A model generated the notes under the pieces. It made no database searches, was not told where the DNA came from, and worked only from the letters and a program-made list of their open reading frames with translations. Below are positions 46,600 to 58,647 of a stretch of 64,000 nt of DNA, in pieces (position 1 is the stretch's first letter; every line of letters begins with the position of its first letter). Origin of the DNA: Marasmius tenuissimus (Eukaryota > Basidiomycota > Agaricomycetes > Agaricales > Marasmiaceae); contig JAQOTA010000008.1 in the NCBI GenBank assembly GCA_029532415.1, positions 495,083 through 559,082 of the forward strand, given 5' to 3'. The position numbers and the translations under genes are program-made.

Positions 46600-48100
46600 G
46601 AGCTCTAGAGGTGGAGGTTAAATGGGCGATACCCATAACCATTCTACTCAGGAATGTGACTCACCGTGTACGTGTACTAAGGAACGATGGTCCTATTTGC
46701 ACCTCCAACGTTCCATTGCAAGAGTTGATGGAGTATTTCTCTACGGTAACGTTACCTCCTCACCTTATGACCTTCCTGGTCGTCATACCCGCCCCTTTCC
46801 CTCGACGTGAATGGAAACCGACATCCGTCGTGAATCGGACTAGTATACCCATAATTATGGAGGAGAGCCGAGTCGGTTGCCGGAGGGAGCATGATATCAA
46901 ATAAATTGAGAAGCGGGTCGTGAAGTATGACTCTACCCAAACTTCGAGCCGGTAAAGTAGACCTATCGTAGACGAAGGTAAAGTAGGCGTAGCCTTACAC
47001 CCAGGTCAGGAATTGAATGATAAAACCTGTACCAGGAGATGAATCACCCACCGAATCGTGTCATCCCATCCTGATCATTTATAATGGATAGGATTTACCA
47101 GTTATTGACGAATTATTCATGATGAACATTCAAGGTTATGAAGTACTTACCGGTCTCAAGGGTGATGGGTTGATTGCTCCAGACGGCAAGGGTTCCTATG
47201 CAACTTCCGGGGTACCATTACTACTGAAATTTTTGTCGTTTGGAATATAACGACCCAGTGAGATAGGAGAAACCCTGAAACGCGACTGAATGATTACTCA
47301 ACGGCGACGGTAACTTGAACGACTTACACAGAGCGATAAATGAATGGGCCTTTGGCGCCTCGACTGTTGGCGAGGTGGTGTCTCGAAGCGTCTCCTTTCC
47401 GGGAGGGATAGGCTATGCCACTAAATTAAGTATGACGGTTATCGGAGTTGGCATTGAGGCTTTCCAAGTCCGGGTAGTGCCCACTTGGAATCGAGGGCGA
47501 CTGACGGGGGAAGGGCTTAGACATCGAGACTAAAGTCTAGAAAAATTTGGGTGAGTGATAAACGCATCTGTTTTGCTTGAGAATGTGACTCACCCCGCAT
47601 CTACGGGTCTGCACCTCCAACGTCCAGCGCTACTCTTTGCCCCCTCTCTCTCTTCGATTCCTCCTTTGTCCTTTCCCGCTCCCTTGAAGCGAACGTAAAC
47701 GTTTCCCGATCATGTTTCGAGGGTGTAATGGTCTCTCGGTCTCGTTCCAGAGAGTCCGAGTCGGTCGTTATTTGAGAATTAGAGTTTCTCGTCGTGGAGT
47801 TGGCGCATAGATGGCCCGTAGAAATACCTGGTGATATGAGGGGGCCAATTATTCGAACAATAAAGACCATAGAACTGGTACGAGCGAATATGAATGGTGA
47901 CTCACGGCATTGGTTCCATTAACCCATCGAAATGAGATCCGGATGACCTCCATAATGACCATCCAATTCCGAGGTAATGAAATACTTTACCGGTTTCCCT
48001 TCGGCCCCCAGAGTTGATCAATCTAAAATGCCAAGATTTGAGAGCGCTGTTAGCATCGTCTAAAATAGTATTTCCGGGGTAGCAGTATCGTCAAGCGAGG
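46600..48100 (-). pseudogene. Two tandem decayed units, possibly related to the 5-12.5 kb family
   Basis: Units at about 46600-47230 and 47585-48100 share blocks in order: GAATGTGACTCACC, CACCTCCAACGT, a Ser/Arg/Glu-rich coding stretch, TATGAAGTACTTACCGG against AATGAAATACTTTACCGG, and TTCCGGGGTA. On the minus strand the second unit encodes a GGHPDLI stretch followed by a GTGAGT donor. That mirrors the GHPDLIYG / GHPELIHG exon end of the genes at 5008-9182 and 9705-12547. Stops break both units. The relationship to that family is an inference from this short motif and its splice position. Confidence 0.4.
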
Positions 48101-49391
48101 ACGACGATGTATCTGTCCTGAGGAGGACTTTAGGAAGCTGTTTATGCTAATGGTGAAGGCTAAACGTAAAGAAAAGACGTGATAGCACCTGCAGCGGGCT
48201 CTTGAGTCCTAACTTTTCCTCTATTGAACGCCATTGACAGAGCGCTCAGCGAACATGCCGCTCAAAGACCCTAGATCGGTGTCACTGTCAGTAAGCGCTA
48301 GAGTTTGATTAAACGCCACCAAGTCATACCTCGCCTGAGCGGTGAGGTCGTCTTTTTGTCCTCCTTTCTTTCCGAGACCGAATCCTAGAGGTACCCTCTA
48401 GTTCCCTCGAGTCTCCTGTATAGAGCAGTCCTTTCTAGTCCTGTTACGATCATGATCACGAGCTTGATGCATGACCCTTCATGAAAAAAAAGGGGACTCG
48501 GGAAGGCTGACTGACAAGTACAGTATATTGCAGCCGACCCCCAGACGGTGTCACAAGGCCCTTTAGGCACGAGCCCCGGAACGTTCTCAATACCATTTGG
48601 GCCTTCCGCAGCTGGTCTGGATGGCGTAGATAACGTGGGTCCAGGAGAAAAAGGTGTTGAGGGTTCGGAGCATCGATAACAGTTTTGTTGTACTGTTTAT
48701 TGAGTTCTTGAATCGTGTTGCGTAATTTGGGTAAGAAGATCCGAGAGAAGGGAGCGCTGAAGTGGTGTAGGTCCATGTGTTGACAACGTGTATCAGATAA
48801 CTAGGAAAAGTCGAGGATGATAAGAGAATTGAGGGTTGTTCATCTCGAGCGAGCTGAAGGGCCGTGAAAACGGCCTCGGCCATCGTTGAGAGTCAAAGCA
48901 CTGCGGAGACTGCGGAACATTGAACTCCGAGCGGACCTGGGAACCTCCGGTGAGATTCCCAAAACACAGCCTTCAAAACTGAATTCGGATGAGTCATCTC
49001 GATTTAACGTCATTTCCCACACTAGTTTGCCCTTTCCCTGTAATTTTTTTTCGGCTCGGCAAGGGTTTTTCCATTTTTTCCTTCTTCCCATTTCCTTCCT
49101 CTTCCTTCTTCCGGCCAGTTCTGGTCGTTTTGCGTCTCTTGTTTCCTCTTTTGTATCTATTCTCTACGCTAACGCAACGCTTATACCCTTGGATTACGGA
49201 CCCACGACCCACGCCTTTTCACGACGACCCCCATAGTCAACGCCCTTTAATTTTTCACGAAACGAGTCACGAGAAAACACAAAAAAGCGACAACGCGACA
49301 GCTCCAAAACGCTCAAAACAGCGACTAATAGCAACTAAAACATACAAAACACTCCGCTTAGAACGAACGACCACCAACAACACCGAAAAAG
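48101..49391. other. Intergenic; uncertain minus-strand open stretch
   Basis: A minus-strand ATG at 48883 opens a 98-codon frame, and another at 48776 opens 106 codons. Neither has a recognisable domain. The last 400 bp before 49392 are C/T-rich and are probably the leader/promoter of the next gene. Confidence 0.3.
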
Positions 49392-50613
49392 ATGACCGAG
49401 TACGACTTTTCTCCAGAGGGCTACAGCCGACACATGGCAAAGCAAGATGGCGTCCGTCGTTGGGCAGAGAACACTGGGCAGTTCTATCCTGCGAATCCGT
49501 TTACGCCAACAACACCTGCCGTTCAGGCTATGATGCTCCAGGGAAGGGAGATGGACGGGTACGGGTATGGCGGTTCTGGAGGAGGAAGTGGGTACAGGTC
49601 GGACAAGGAGTACAGGGACAGGGACAAAGGGGACAAGAGGAAGAGCAGTTCTGGCCACAAGCACCGGTCGAGAAGTATGGGAGGGTCGCCGACGCCGCCG
49701 AACCATTCGCGGTCGAGTTCGTTTGCGTACGCCCAGGGCCCGAGTCCTACGGCGGCATACGGGGCTCCGGTCATTCCAGGCCCTTTGACGTCCAGTGTGA
49801 GTCTTCCGTTCAATTTGTTTTTACCCATTTCCCTACGATTGTCGCGGGTAGTTTTCTCCCAGTTCATACCCGTTCTCCTCGTCGGCAATTTTGTCACGAT
49901 CCTGTTGGTATACTTGGCCGTTTTGCTACGATTTTCAGCAAAAGCGCCATAGATCCTCCAGATCTCCATTCGCTCAAAGCTACGCCGCTTTCTTCGCTTT
50001 CCTATCATTTTATTCTGCATTCGCTTCTTGCGCCGTTCACTAACGTTCATTTTTCGTCCAGTACCCTCACCACCCCGGACCAAAACGGTCGAGTACGATG
50101 CCTATGCCTCCGCCTCCGCCCGTTCCACCATTCCCTCCCCAACCGAGACGCTCGAAGACGTCTGCCACGAGCAGTCATCACACAACCACGACCCCTGTCT
50201 ATTATGCTCCTGCACCCGTACGTCCCGGCGAGCCCATGATTATTCCTCAAGGCGGTTCCATTGCCATCATCCCGCCAGGATCCTCTCGACCTCAACTCGT
50301 CCGTACGCCGATTGCTTCCCCGCCGCTATCGCCTCGTCACCATACGCACCAGCAGCAGTATTTCCCCCCACAGCACCAACTCCAGCAGCAACAGCAGACG
50401 CCGCGAAAATCGATCCTGTCGAAGATTGGAAGTTTCTTCTCTTCGTCTTCGTCGCGGCGTGAGCAGAGTCCGCCTGGTGTTGTGTATGTGCATTCTCCAC
50501 CGCCGGAGGAGAGGCCGAGGCCGAAGAGGTCCAAATCTTCGAAGCATCGGGATGGGAAGAGTCGGTCGAGCAGACATAGGGAACGGAGGGGGGAGAGGAG
50601 GTATAGCTATTGA
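49392..50613 (+). CDS. Pro/Ser/Arg-rich hypothetical protein
   Basis: Two exons, 49392-49796 and 50062-50613, join in phase 0 to give 318 residues. The N-terminal 60 residues are ordered-looking (MTEYDFSPEGYSRHM...). They are followed by a Gly/Tyr and Lys/Arg/Ser-rich stretch, a Pro-rich segment with a run of five prolines, and a Gln run near TH-QQQ. Then comes a KSILSKIGSFFSSSSSRR segment and a C-terminal basic Ser/Arg tail ending RRYSY. It is predicted to be mostly disordered. No enzymatic domain is seen. Similar low-complexity proteins are common in basidiomycetes; function unknown. Frames on the opposite strand here are by-products of base composition. Confidence 0.75.
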
Positions 50614-51169
50614 GAGCTGTACCTGATGTGGACAGGAGGTTGTGGTAGATATCTTTCCGATTCATTTCCTGTGATACCTTATCCGATACCCTTACACTTT
50701 TTTCTCCCTTTCTTTTCCCTTCTCCTTCACCCCCGCTGTCTCGTTTTCGTTTTTTTCTTGTCTTCGCTGTTCCCGCTTCCTTTCCTGCTGTTCGTCCTGT
50801 CGATACCTCTACCACTTGTTATAATCTCCTTTATCTTTCGCTTTCGTTTTCGTTCTCGCTTCAGCTGTTTCCATATCTGTTCACCGCACGTCTGCTATCT
50901 TTATACCTCGGACTCTTGCATTTCCTGTCTATGTTTATTCGCTACGTACTTAGATTCACGACTTGATTTACACTTTTCAACTTCCTTATTCGTTACGCCT
51001 TTAGACCCTGTATTAGTTAGCTCTATCATCTTCTTAGTTCTAACTTAATTGCACTGGAATGAATTGATTTTTTGCTTTGTTTCTCGTTCATTGCTGGTTC
51101 CTGAGGAGTATTGAAGTTCGGAAGTGAAAGGACGTTCTGTTCTTGGGCAGTGAACAAAAAAAACCTGCA
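50614..51169. other. 3' flank, strongly pyrimidine-rich
   Basis: About 50690-51010 is dominated by C/T runs on the plus strand (CTTTTCTTTTCC-like). No gene seen. Confidence 0.4.
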
Positions 51170-51265
51170 TTCCGTTACAGGGAATCGAACCCTGGGCTAT
51201 CGCGCTCGTGCAATTGTTGATCGAATCATGAGAGGCGATAATGTTAGCCACTACACCATAACGGA
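51170..51265 (-). tRNA. tRNA-Glu (CTC) with an intron
   Basis: Minus strand. The acceptor stem TCCGTTA/TAACGGA is perfect, the D-loop reads GGTGTAGTGGCTAAC and the T-arm is CAGGGTTCGATTCCCTG. The anticodon stem ATCGC/GCGAT encloses a loop with CTC at 34-36. It is interrupted after position 37 by an intron of about 24 nt, the normal place for nuclear tRNA introns. Confidence 0.88.
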
Positions 51266-51837
51266 CTTGTTTGTTAACGGTGATGTAGGTATATACCAGA
51301 GTGAAAAATTGACCCGGTAGTCAACGAGTCTCGGTTGAAATGCATTCATTTACGATTGGCGTAAGTTTCTACTGCACATCGTCAAGTGGTGATAAGTAGC
51401 CTTGCCTGAAAGTTACTCATTTGGTACCTTTTCGAGATGGGGCGTGGAAATCGCTGGAGCCTCCGCTTTGTCGGTTCAACGGATACTCTTGTAGGCCTGA
51501 AATTCGACAATCGGTTAGTGGACCTCGAGAGAGAATAAATACTGGAGGGTTAGGTTACCGGATAAGCTAGCTGTAACGTTCGATGAGTTGAGTACTAATG
51601 GTGGGAGAGGGGACCGGGTAGGCGTAAAGTCACAACTCACCACCGATCCGAAAAGATGATCCGTCACCGACGGATCAAGACATTATCGTGCATCACGGCG
51701 ATAATGGACCCACACGAAAACACAGGAAGCAAAATCCGGGGAGATCTCGTACAGCTTCATCACGACGTAAATTGTGAGCCTCAAAAGGTGGTTAATGATG
51801 GGTCGTCGGATGGGCCTTGGCTGCGTGGAGACACTAT
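51266..51837. other. Intergenic between tRNAs
   Basis: Nothing recognised. Confidence 0.35.
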
Positions 51838-51965
51838 GGCGAGATGGCCGAGCGGCCTAAGGCGCCAGACCAGGGATCCAGCACTTACGAAGTGTACTAT
51901 AAATTTGGACCAACAATCAAACCCACCAAAAGAGAAGGGCGTGGGTTCGAATCCCACTCTCGTCA
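51838..51965 (+). tRNA. tRNA-Leu-like gene with intron, anticodon unclear
   Basis: The acceptor GGCGAGA pairs with TCTCGTC (one G-T). The D-arm TGGCCGAGCGGCCTAAGGC and the T-arm GTGGGTTCGAATCCCAC fit a class II tRNA, most like Leu. The anticodon stem may be CCAGA paired with TTTGG further down. The loop reads CCAGGG, where a C occupies the place of the universal U33 if the anticodon is CAG. The segment between the arms is longer (about 128 nt total) than usual, so an intron and an odd variable arm are both needed. It may be a drifting or dead copy. Confidence 0.65.
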
Positions 51966-52032
51966 TGGTAGAGGAAAATAAGGCGATAATTTTTGTGCAC
52001 TGAGTGCCAGAGTCAACTGCGGGCTCGACCGC

Positions 52033-52094
52033 GTCCCGACAAGTGGTATAATGGTTCAAAAAGGCTTTTTGGGGGGTTTGAATTCCAGGACCAA
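52033..52094 (+). pseudogene. Decayed tRNA-like sequence
   Basis: A D-arm-like AGTGGTATAATGGTTCA and a T-arm-like GGTTTGAATTCC are at the right spacing, and the ends are partly complementary (GTCC..GGAC). The anticodon arm is replaced by A/T/G runs. No amino-acid identity can be given. Confidence 0.35.
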
Positions 52095-52375
52095 TGTTTT
52101 CGAGATCCAAGTACGTTCAGATCTATGTAAACCTATCTCTTGAGCGTGCTTCATCCAGTCGACGAACGGCACTATGTGTTTTCTTACGTCGCGTCTACAG
52201 GCACGGGCCTCGAGGAGAGGTGTTTGAGTCGTGATAACGAATAAGGTGTGGTATGACTTCCTGCCGGTGTAGTAAAGAGACCAATGCCCATGACAGTCTT
52301 GTTGAGCCGCTGCTCGTGAATAAATACAAGGATACCATATAAATACTAGATAAATAAGACCAGCGATACATCTCT

Positions 52376-55300
52376 CTATTCACCCGTGTCCATGGGTTCA
52401 CCTTCCTCCGATAAATCCTCCTCTTCCTGAAGAGCCGCTGTTGAAGTTTGAGTGGTATGTGAAGTGCGCTTCACCGCTATCTGCTTGTGAAATTTGGTAG
52501 TCCTTAACAAGTTGGAATGTTTGGCCGTTTGCCGATAAGTGTAGTTTTTAACTACGATTGTTGATTTATTTCGTAGGCTCGTATTCAAGTTGTAAGCTTT
52601 CCGGATATCCCTCTCATAGTTGGCAAGTTTGTTCGTAGGATGCATAGTGGCAGTAGACTGTTTCAAGAGGTCCGTATTAAGACGTGCAATTGGGTGTCGA
52701 GCCAGACCAGTTTCGGGGTCTACAAAGTCGGGAAAGTCTTCGAAGCTTGCGAGAGCCGGAAAGCTCGCAATCACCCTGATGAGCTTATGGCTTCCGAGGG
52801 CAGGGGAAGGATCAGGGTTCGGGAGTTCCTCGAGAAGACTAAGGGTATGGTCTCGTTTTTCATAACGACAAGGGATGTTGCCCGTGCTTTGTGTGCCGTC
52901 GAAAGTGATTGGATCGCTCTGGAAGAAAGCTATTTAGATACACCCAGTGATGTCTCTTCGTAGCTGCACATACCTTGTGGAGGAACCATCTGTTTGGTGA
53001 GGTCGAGGCCACCGCGTGTTGCAAGTCGGCCTTCGTTAACACCAGCTTTTTACCTGTCTTCTGGAAAGATCTTCCTTGCTGAAATTTTGCTTGGACAGCC
53101 ACCCAGACGTAAGTTGGACTCTCGGTTGGACTGATAGCCTCTAGCTCTAGGACAAACACGATATCCGGCCCCATTGCCTTGGGAGGATAGAAGAATGGAA
53201 CTCGTGTACTACGTTCCAACCAATTCCACAGTCCAATTCCTCCGTCTTCCCCAGAGCTCAAGCCAAGGCAGCCGGAGATCCCCTCAATGGTACCGTCGGC
53301 GGTAATCCGCACTGTCCCTACTTCGTAAGGGGCTACGGAGTCATCCCCAGACTTGCCGAGGGCCACAATTCTAGCTCGTCGATGCGAGAAGCTCCACAAA
53401 ATCTCGTCGTTATCAACACCGTAAAACTGCAGAGCCTCGCTCATGGGGCGTGGGGTAGTAAAGATGCGAGCGAAATGGTGCACCAAGAAGTCTTCGAAAG
53501 AGTTTGCTCCGCCAGAAGTTGGGTCGTGGGATGGAAGGGCATTGGCGAGAGTCTCGTAGAGGGTAGGGCGTGAGAGGTGCTTATACCGCATCTGATCCCC
53601 ACGGTTATTTAGCCAAACGGTTGCTGCATGGAGCACTAGGACTTCATCAATGGTGTATTCCTCGTATGTCATACCACCATCACGGCTCAAGACAATGCGA
53701 GCGAATCCATCCTGAAGAAACTGAACCTGAGAGCTTCCCAATCCTGGACGCAGTTCCCCCTTTATGAAATATCGGTAAGCCACGATGGTGATTGTGTGCC
53801 GAGCTTCGTCGTCTGCAAAGGCCGATAAACATACGAAAAAGGGAGCAGTACTGTGAAGGAGGCTCACTTTGCATTGTTCTCTCGAAAGGCAGAGACGTGT
53901 AAGCGATGTCGGGCTCATAACCTTGCACGAAACCTTTCGGGTTTTCCCAGTCATAGCTGAGATCCCGTGGAGTGATATCAAGAGGATAAAAACCAGTGAA
54001 CCTGGCAATATAGCGATTCAAAAGTTGATGCGGGTTCAAGTAACAATGGGAGATCAACAATGTGAGATATTCCGCCGTAAAACGGAACCTGTTATTAAGG
54101 TATTAGATTCAGCATGGTTGGGGGTTATCTGAACGGTTAGGTACCTTCCATGCATCCAATAGCGTAACCGTCGCAGTAAGACCTTCCCGTCATGAGTCGC
54201 CAGTAACTCGGATGGAACATAGCGGGATATATACGTGAGATGATCAACTTCAGTATCGAACCCCCCAACGTTTGTATAACGACGGAACGGAGCGCCTTTC
54301 ATCGTTGAAGAGGAGACTGCTTCCGTCAAGTCCTGGTCTGAAATGCCGGTCCCAGCTGCCACAAATGTGAATGGAAGGGAACGAGAATGGGCTTCGCCGA
54401 GTCTATGGCTGACAGCTTCCAGATTGGTTAGGCCTTGTAATGCAAGAGCCCACCCAAATACTATCTCACGAAGTACGGGTCGAGGTTCTAGTCCACCGCT
54501 GGAAGAAGAAAACGCGAAGGGTAGACAACTCGCAGCGTCTTGAGCTTCATCCAGGACCAAAAAGAAGTCTCCCCCATCAGGATCCCTCGAGACCTTGGGG
54601 AGAACGAGGGACGCCATAGAATGTACATCCTTGGCCAAATCGTCGATAGACGGATGAATGCCTTTGAGTTTCTGCGTCAAGTCGAGGAAAATGTCCCCCG
54701 ATGATGACGAAACGAGCCAAGGATGAAGTTGAAGCTCCAACCATCGTCGAATGTACACAGCTTCGTCCTCTCCCGTTAATTCTGATGGAACTGTCTCCAG
54801 GAACTCCCGGAAAATGAGCAGCCGAGCGAGAAGTACCCTGAGGAAAGCTTCCCGCGCGATCGTTTGGTTGACTTCAAGCCGTCTGGCCATGGTGGTGTTG
54901 TCGTATTGACGCAAGTCGGTCGTTAGGGCCTCGTGTTTCTCGACTTCAGTAAAGATGGCTTGAGGGAGATCCCTGGACCCTAACCGGGTCACTCCACTCG
55001 TCAGAGGTCCTTCAAGTCGACATAGAAAGTAGAAGCCCCAGTCGTTCGCGAGCCCTTCTAGCATTGAGCGTGTTTTCCCAGAGCCACTTGCATTGTAAAT
55101 GAGACTAGATACAGAAGGTCTTCAGTCGTCGTCTTCTAGACTAGGAATGCAAACACACCTATTGTGACGTGCTTTGAAGTAATTTGAGCGCCGGATTGAA
55201 CGAGTTTTATCCCGGGCTCCCTCCTCGAGGTCATGGAGCAGGAGACTTGGCGTGCTAGCGAATCCCTTCAACGCCGGGAAATTTTGCTGCCGAACGAAAT

Positions 55301-55472
55301 CCAAGAATCGTGCCGGGACCTCCTCGCCGAGGTGGGTGGTGTTGGGGGTGAAGGTAGGTGCGTGGGTTGTACCGGTGACGACATCTGTGATCGAAGGTCG
55401 AATTTGGGTAAGAAACGTCTGGATAGACTCGTGGTTATGGTTGCCAATATCCATAGAGATCGCAGGTGTCAA
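52376..55472 (-). CDS. Crinkler-like P-loop ATPase with nuclease-like C-terminal domain, gene A
   Basis: Five exons (55159-55472, 54145-55104, 53868-54088, 52974-53812, 52376-52918) give 958 residues. A header of about 104 residues precedes the ATPase. The P-loop GSGKT is at 112-116 and Walker B (LVLDEAQ) at about 267-273, followed by a FTFVAAGTGIS strand. The C-terminal half has a PDIVFVLELE strand (714-723) and QAK (739-741), the D...E...QxK spacing of restriction-nuclease-fold domains. P-loop ATPase plus this nuclease fold is the architecture described for Crinkler (CR) effectors and related intragenomic-conflict proteins. Such proteins are frequent in mushrooms, usually without the oomycete secretion signal. 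The Lys/Arg/Ser/Glu-rich tail could be nuclear. The start is the first ATG; a second in-frame Met lies 6 codons on. Substrate and role are unproven. Confidence 0.8.
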
Positions 55473-55857
55473 AATTATCTGGGATGGTAGGAAGGTTGAT
55501 TATACCTAAATGACGAACCGAACCTGCGCTTTAAAGGCCAAAGCAGCACCTGAAACCCTGGGTCTTGCTCGCGTCGACATGGCAGCAGCAAAGTATTCAG
55601 AAAAGAACAACGCACACAATAGGTTGATGTGAGCACAACGTGGGATGTCCACTGAATTCATTTGTTGACGTTCTATATACCAGCCGCCACTTTTGTTTGA
55701 GTGTATTTGTCATCCCCAACCACGGGTTCCCGGTTTGATCGTTGACAGCTTTACCGCCTACCACCATCATCCCAAGAAGAAACAAGGTATGCCTAGATTT
55801 CATCGATGTTGAATCACGCTTTTAATATACTTCAATAGCCTTTCGGAAAGCTGCACC
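55473..55857. promoter_or_regulatory. Shared divergent promoter interval of the Crinkler-like pair
   Basis: 385 bp separate two start codons pointing away from each other. No strong TATA is seen on the minus side. The plus side has an A/T-rich patch near 55825-55835. Co-regulation is inferred from layout only. Confidence 0.5.
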
Positions 55858-58647
55858 ATGGCCGACATAACCTGGGTAGCAGAGTTCGGAATTGCCGCCG
55901 CACTAGATGAGATGTTGAAAAATATGCCTGATCTGATCTTGGGAAAACACTCCCCCTCTGTTTGGGTTGCCAATGACCCTGTTGTTCCTGAGGCAAAGGA
56001 GAGCAAAGAACAATACGAGGAGTACATTTCGAGGTTAAGTATGCCTGCTTTGCACGGAACCTCGCAGGCACCCGTAATGATCCACAACCTCGGATCCCTG
56101 GCCCAGAACCCCGTTTTAGAATCCCGGATTGATGGAATCTTTTCTGGTGAAAACACGTCAGTATAGATATCTCTCTTGCACGACGTCTAACTGAAGCATA
56201 TCAGCTTTCTTGTCAACGCGTCGGGAACAGGCAAAAGTCGCCTACTCTATGAAGGATTAGTGCGCCGATGGGGATTCTATCTCACTTGTGCTGTCGACGA
56301 TACAGGCATTGGCTCTCGTGAGCTTTTCAACACTATCCAATCGTATCTGCGAGATACGAAAGGGTTTACCACCATCTTTCCCGATGATGACTCAGCAGAG
56401 GTTGGTGTGGCCCACTCCCGTAACTCTCTGATTGCGCGCCGGACTTTCAGTATCATTTTGCTCGCTCGTGTTCTCATCTTCAGGAGGTTTCTGCAAATCT
56501 CTGGCGAGCTTGGAGACCACAATGAGGCCGATTTGAAAAGAACGTGGCTCATTTATCAGCTTTTCTACCCGATACATTCTTTTGACCCTTTCTTACAACT
56601 CTTTTCCGTGATTTGGAGATGCGACGTAGAGGAACCTGCAATCGGGGACGCCATTTCCACTGCTCTGGCGGAAATATACCGTCTTCACGGCGTCTCCGAG
56701 ATTTACCTCGCGCTTGATGAGGCCAACTACGCCACTCGTTCCCTCTCACATGTATTCCGGAGCGAAGATGGTACTTATTACCCGCTTCTGAAAGAGCTAC
56801 TCGTTGCGTGGACTCTACAAGTCAAGAAATTCGCGTTTACATTCGTCGTGGCCGGTACCGAGATCCCTACACTCCCTTTCACCGAAGATATCTGGAAGAA
56901 ATGGAAGTGGTCTTCCGATACTGGGGCCTTTAACGAAAGAGCGTCACAAACAAACTGGGTTTTGGAATACTTTCCTCCGCAGATGAGGGAGAATCCATCA
57001 ATCCACGAGTTGAGCCACCGTATATGGAGGTGGCTTCGAGGCAGGTGAGAAATAACTCTTCAGACAATATCACATAATTCATGAATAACCTGTTTATTAG
57101 GCACAGAAGTACTGCCGCTATGGTGGCCACTTTTCTGTCCAATAAGTTTTTGCAGCCCCACCTACTCCTTGATTCTTTTGTCTTCGAGATTTCCCGTGGT
57201 TATGTGCCTTACGACGCTCACGCCCCTCGCGGAGGTGTCTATAGGCTTTCGTATTCTGCAATTCCGTTCTCATATATAGAGAAACTCAACGGTAGGCGCC
57301 TGTTTTACCAGATTAGGACTATATGTTGATACGTTTTTGATAGATCCCCTCATAATGTCTTGCATACATCAAACCCTGCTTAGCTACCTTCTCCGCTCAA
57401 ACGAGCAGCCAGAGTTCCCCGCAACCGCGGTTTCTCTCGTCTCTTCGACATTTGGGCATTTCACTGACGCCCACTGCAGTAGGATCGCTGTAGACGAGCC
57501 AATCGTGATTGCGGGATCGGCCAACTTTCTCTGCCAGGCTCCGCGATCAGTCGTAAACCTCGATTATTTCGGCCGAGTTATTTACTCTCAGCAGGTCACA
57601 CCTATTCACCTCGGTGGCTATCTGGCGATATGCATGGCCCTCGTGCTGGGAAAACCGCAAGTCCCGACGTCGCCCACATTCCACTTCGTTCTTCCGGCAG
57701 CGTGGACTCGATCTTCACTCTCTCTCAACATTTATCGTCGACAGGGTCAAAAGCTCTCAGAACTACCATTCAAATACCTTCCGGGCTCATTGAAACCCAT
57801 CGTCACTTACACTGATACACCCGACGATTTTCTCTCGTGGATCCAGTTCAAGTATGAGACGCCCTTCTGCATCTACACTCCAACCGACAAGTCCGCTACA
57901 CTGATCTTCCGAATCAAGTGTAAGCCGAAGAGCAAGAAGCTTGGTAAATCGCGTCGGGCTTGGGTGTTCATGAAGGGAATGCCGTACTGCTCAGAGAACC
58001 TTAATGAAGAGGAGTTCGAGTCCACCGTGAAGCACATTGCCGACTCAATCCTCCCTCGAAACTTATTCAGTGACGTGAGTGCACCGAAGAATAAACACGT
58101 TGGAATTTGAGCTGATTGTGTCCTTGCTTAGGACCCTACTTCTCGCGATAAGCTCCTTTCAGCATTACGTTCTCTGCCTTCCCTCGAACGCAACGTCGGT
58201 AGCTCCGGGGTTCTTCGCGTCCTAATGCCCTTCAGGGGCGTCGATAGACGTCTCTCTGATATTCTTCACCGTCACGGAACCCCCGAATCTGCGCTTGCAA
58301 TGGTCAATTCGATCAATGCTCAGAAGTCTCTCGCCGAGTACCCGCCAGAGGAGATTAGAGACACGATTATAAAGGTAGCCACGTCGGAAGAGGATCCCGG
58401 GAAGAAACGCAAGAGAATGTCCAGTGCTTCCAGTGAAGCCGGGAGCAGTGTAAACGTTGAGCGACCGCCGAGGAAGAAGGCCACCATCAGCCTCGATGAA
58501 CCCTCCGTTCGTACCGAGGGATTACATGGGGATGCCGAAACGGAAGCATCGACGAAGATCGCAGGTTTGGATGAGATCTCGGCGGAGGATTCAGGTGGCA
58601 GGGTTTCAGTTGTCGGGGATGAATCCTGGTTGAGCCGAAATAGGTGA
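55858..58647 (+). CDS. Crinkler-like P-loop ATPase with nuclease-like C-terminal domain, gene B
   Basis: Five exons (55858-56156, 56205-57044, 57101-57291, 57344-58074, 58132-58647) give 858 residues. The layout matches gene A: header (about 100 residues), P-loop GTGKS at 107-111 with FLVNAS before it and WGFYLTC after it, Walker B IYLALDEAN from 266, and the FTFVVAGTEI strand. The C-terminal half contains a LDYFGRV strand (about 515) and IFRIKCK (about 631-637), a plausible nuclease-fold core. The last exon ends in a basic KKRKRM stretch (possible nuclear signal) and an acidic Ser-rich tail. The header differs from gene A, so the two are distant paralogues rather than a recent duplication. 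No lesions are seen. Confidence 0.8.

Noticed and set aside
49523..50083. Minus-strand 186-codon frame and other antisense frames over the Pro/Ser-rich gene
   Set aside because: Mirror of the plus-strand composition. It crosses the intron and has no family features.
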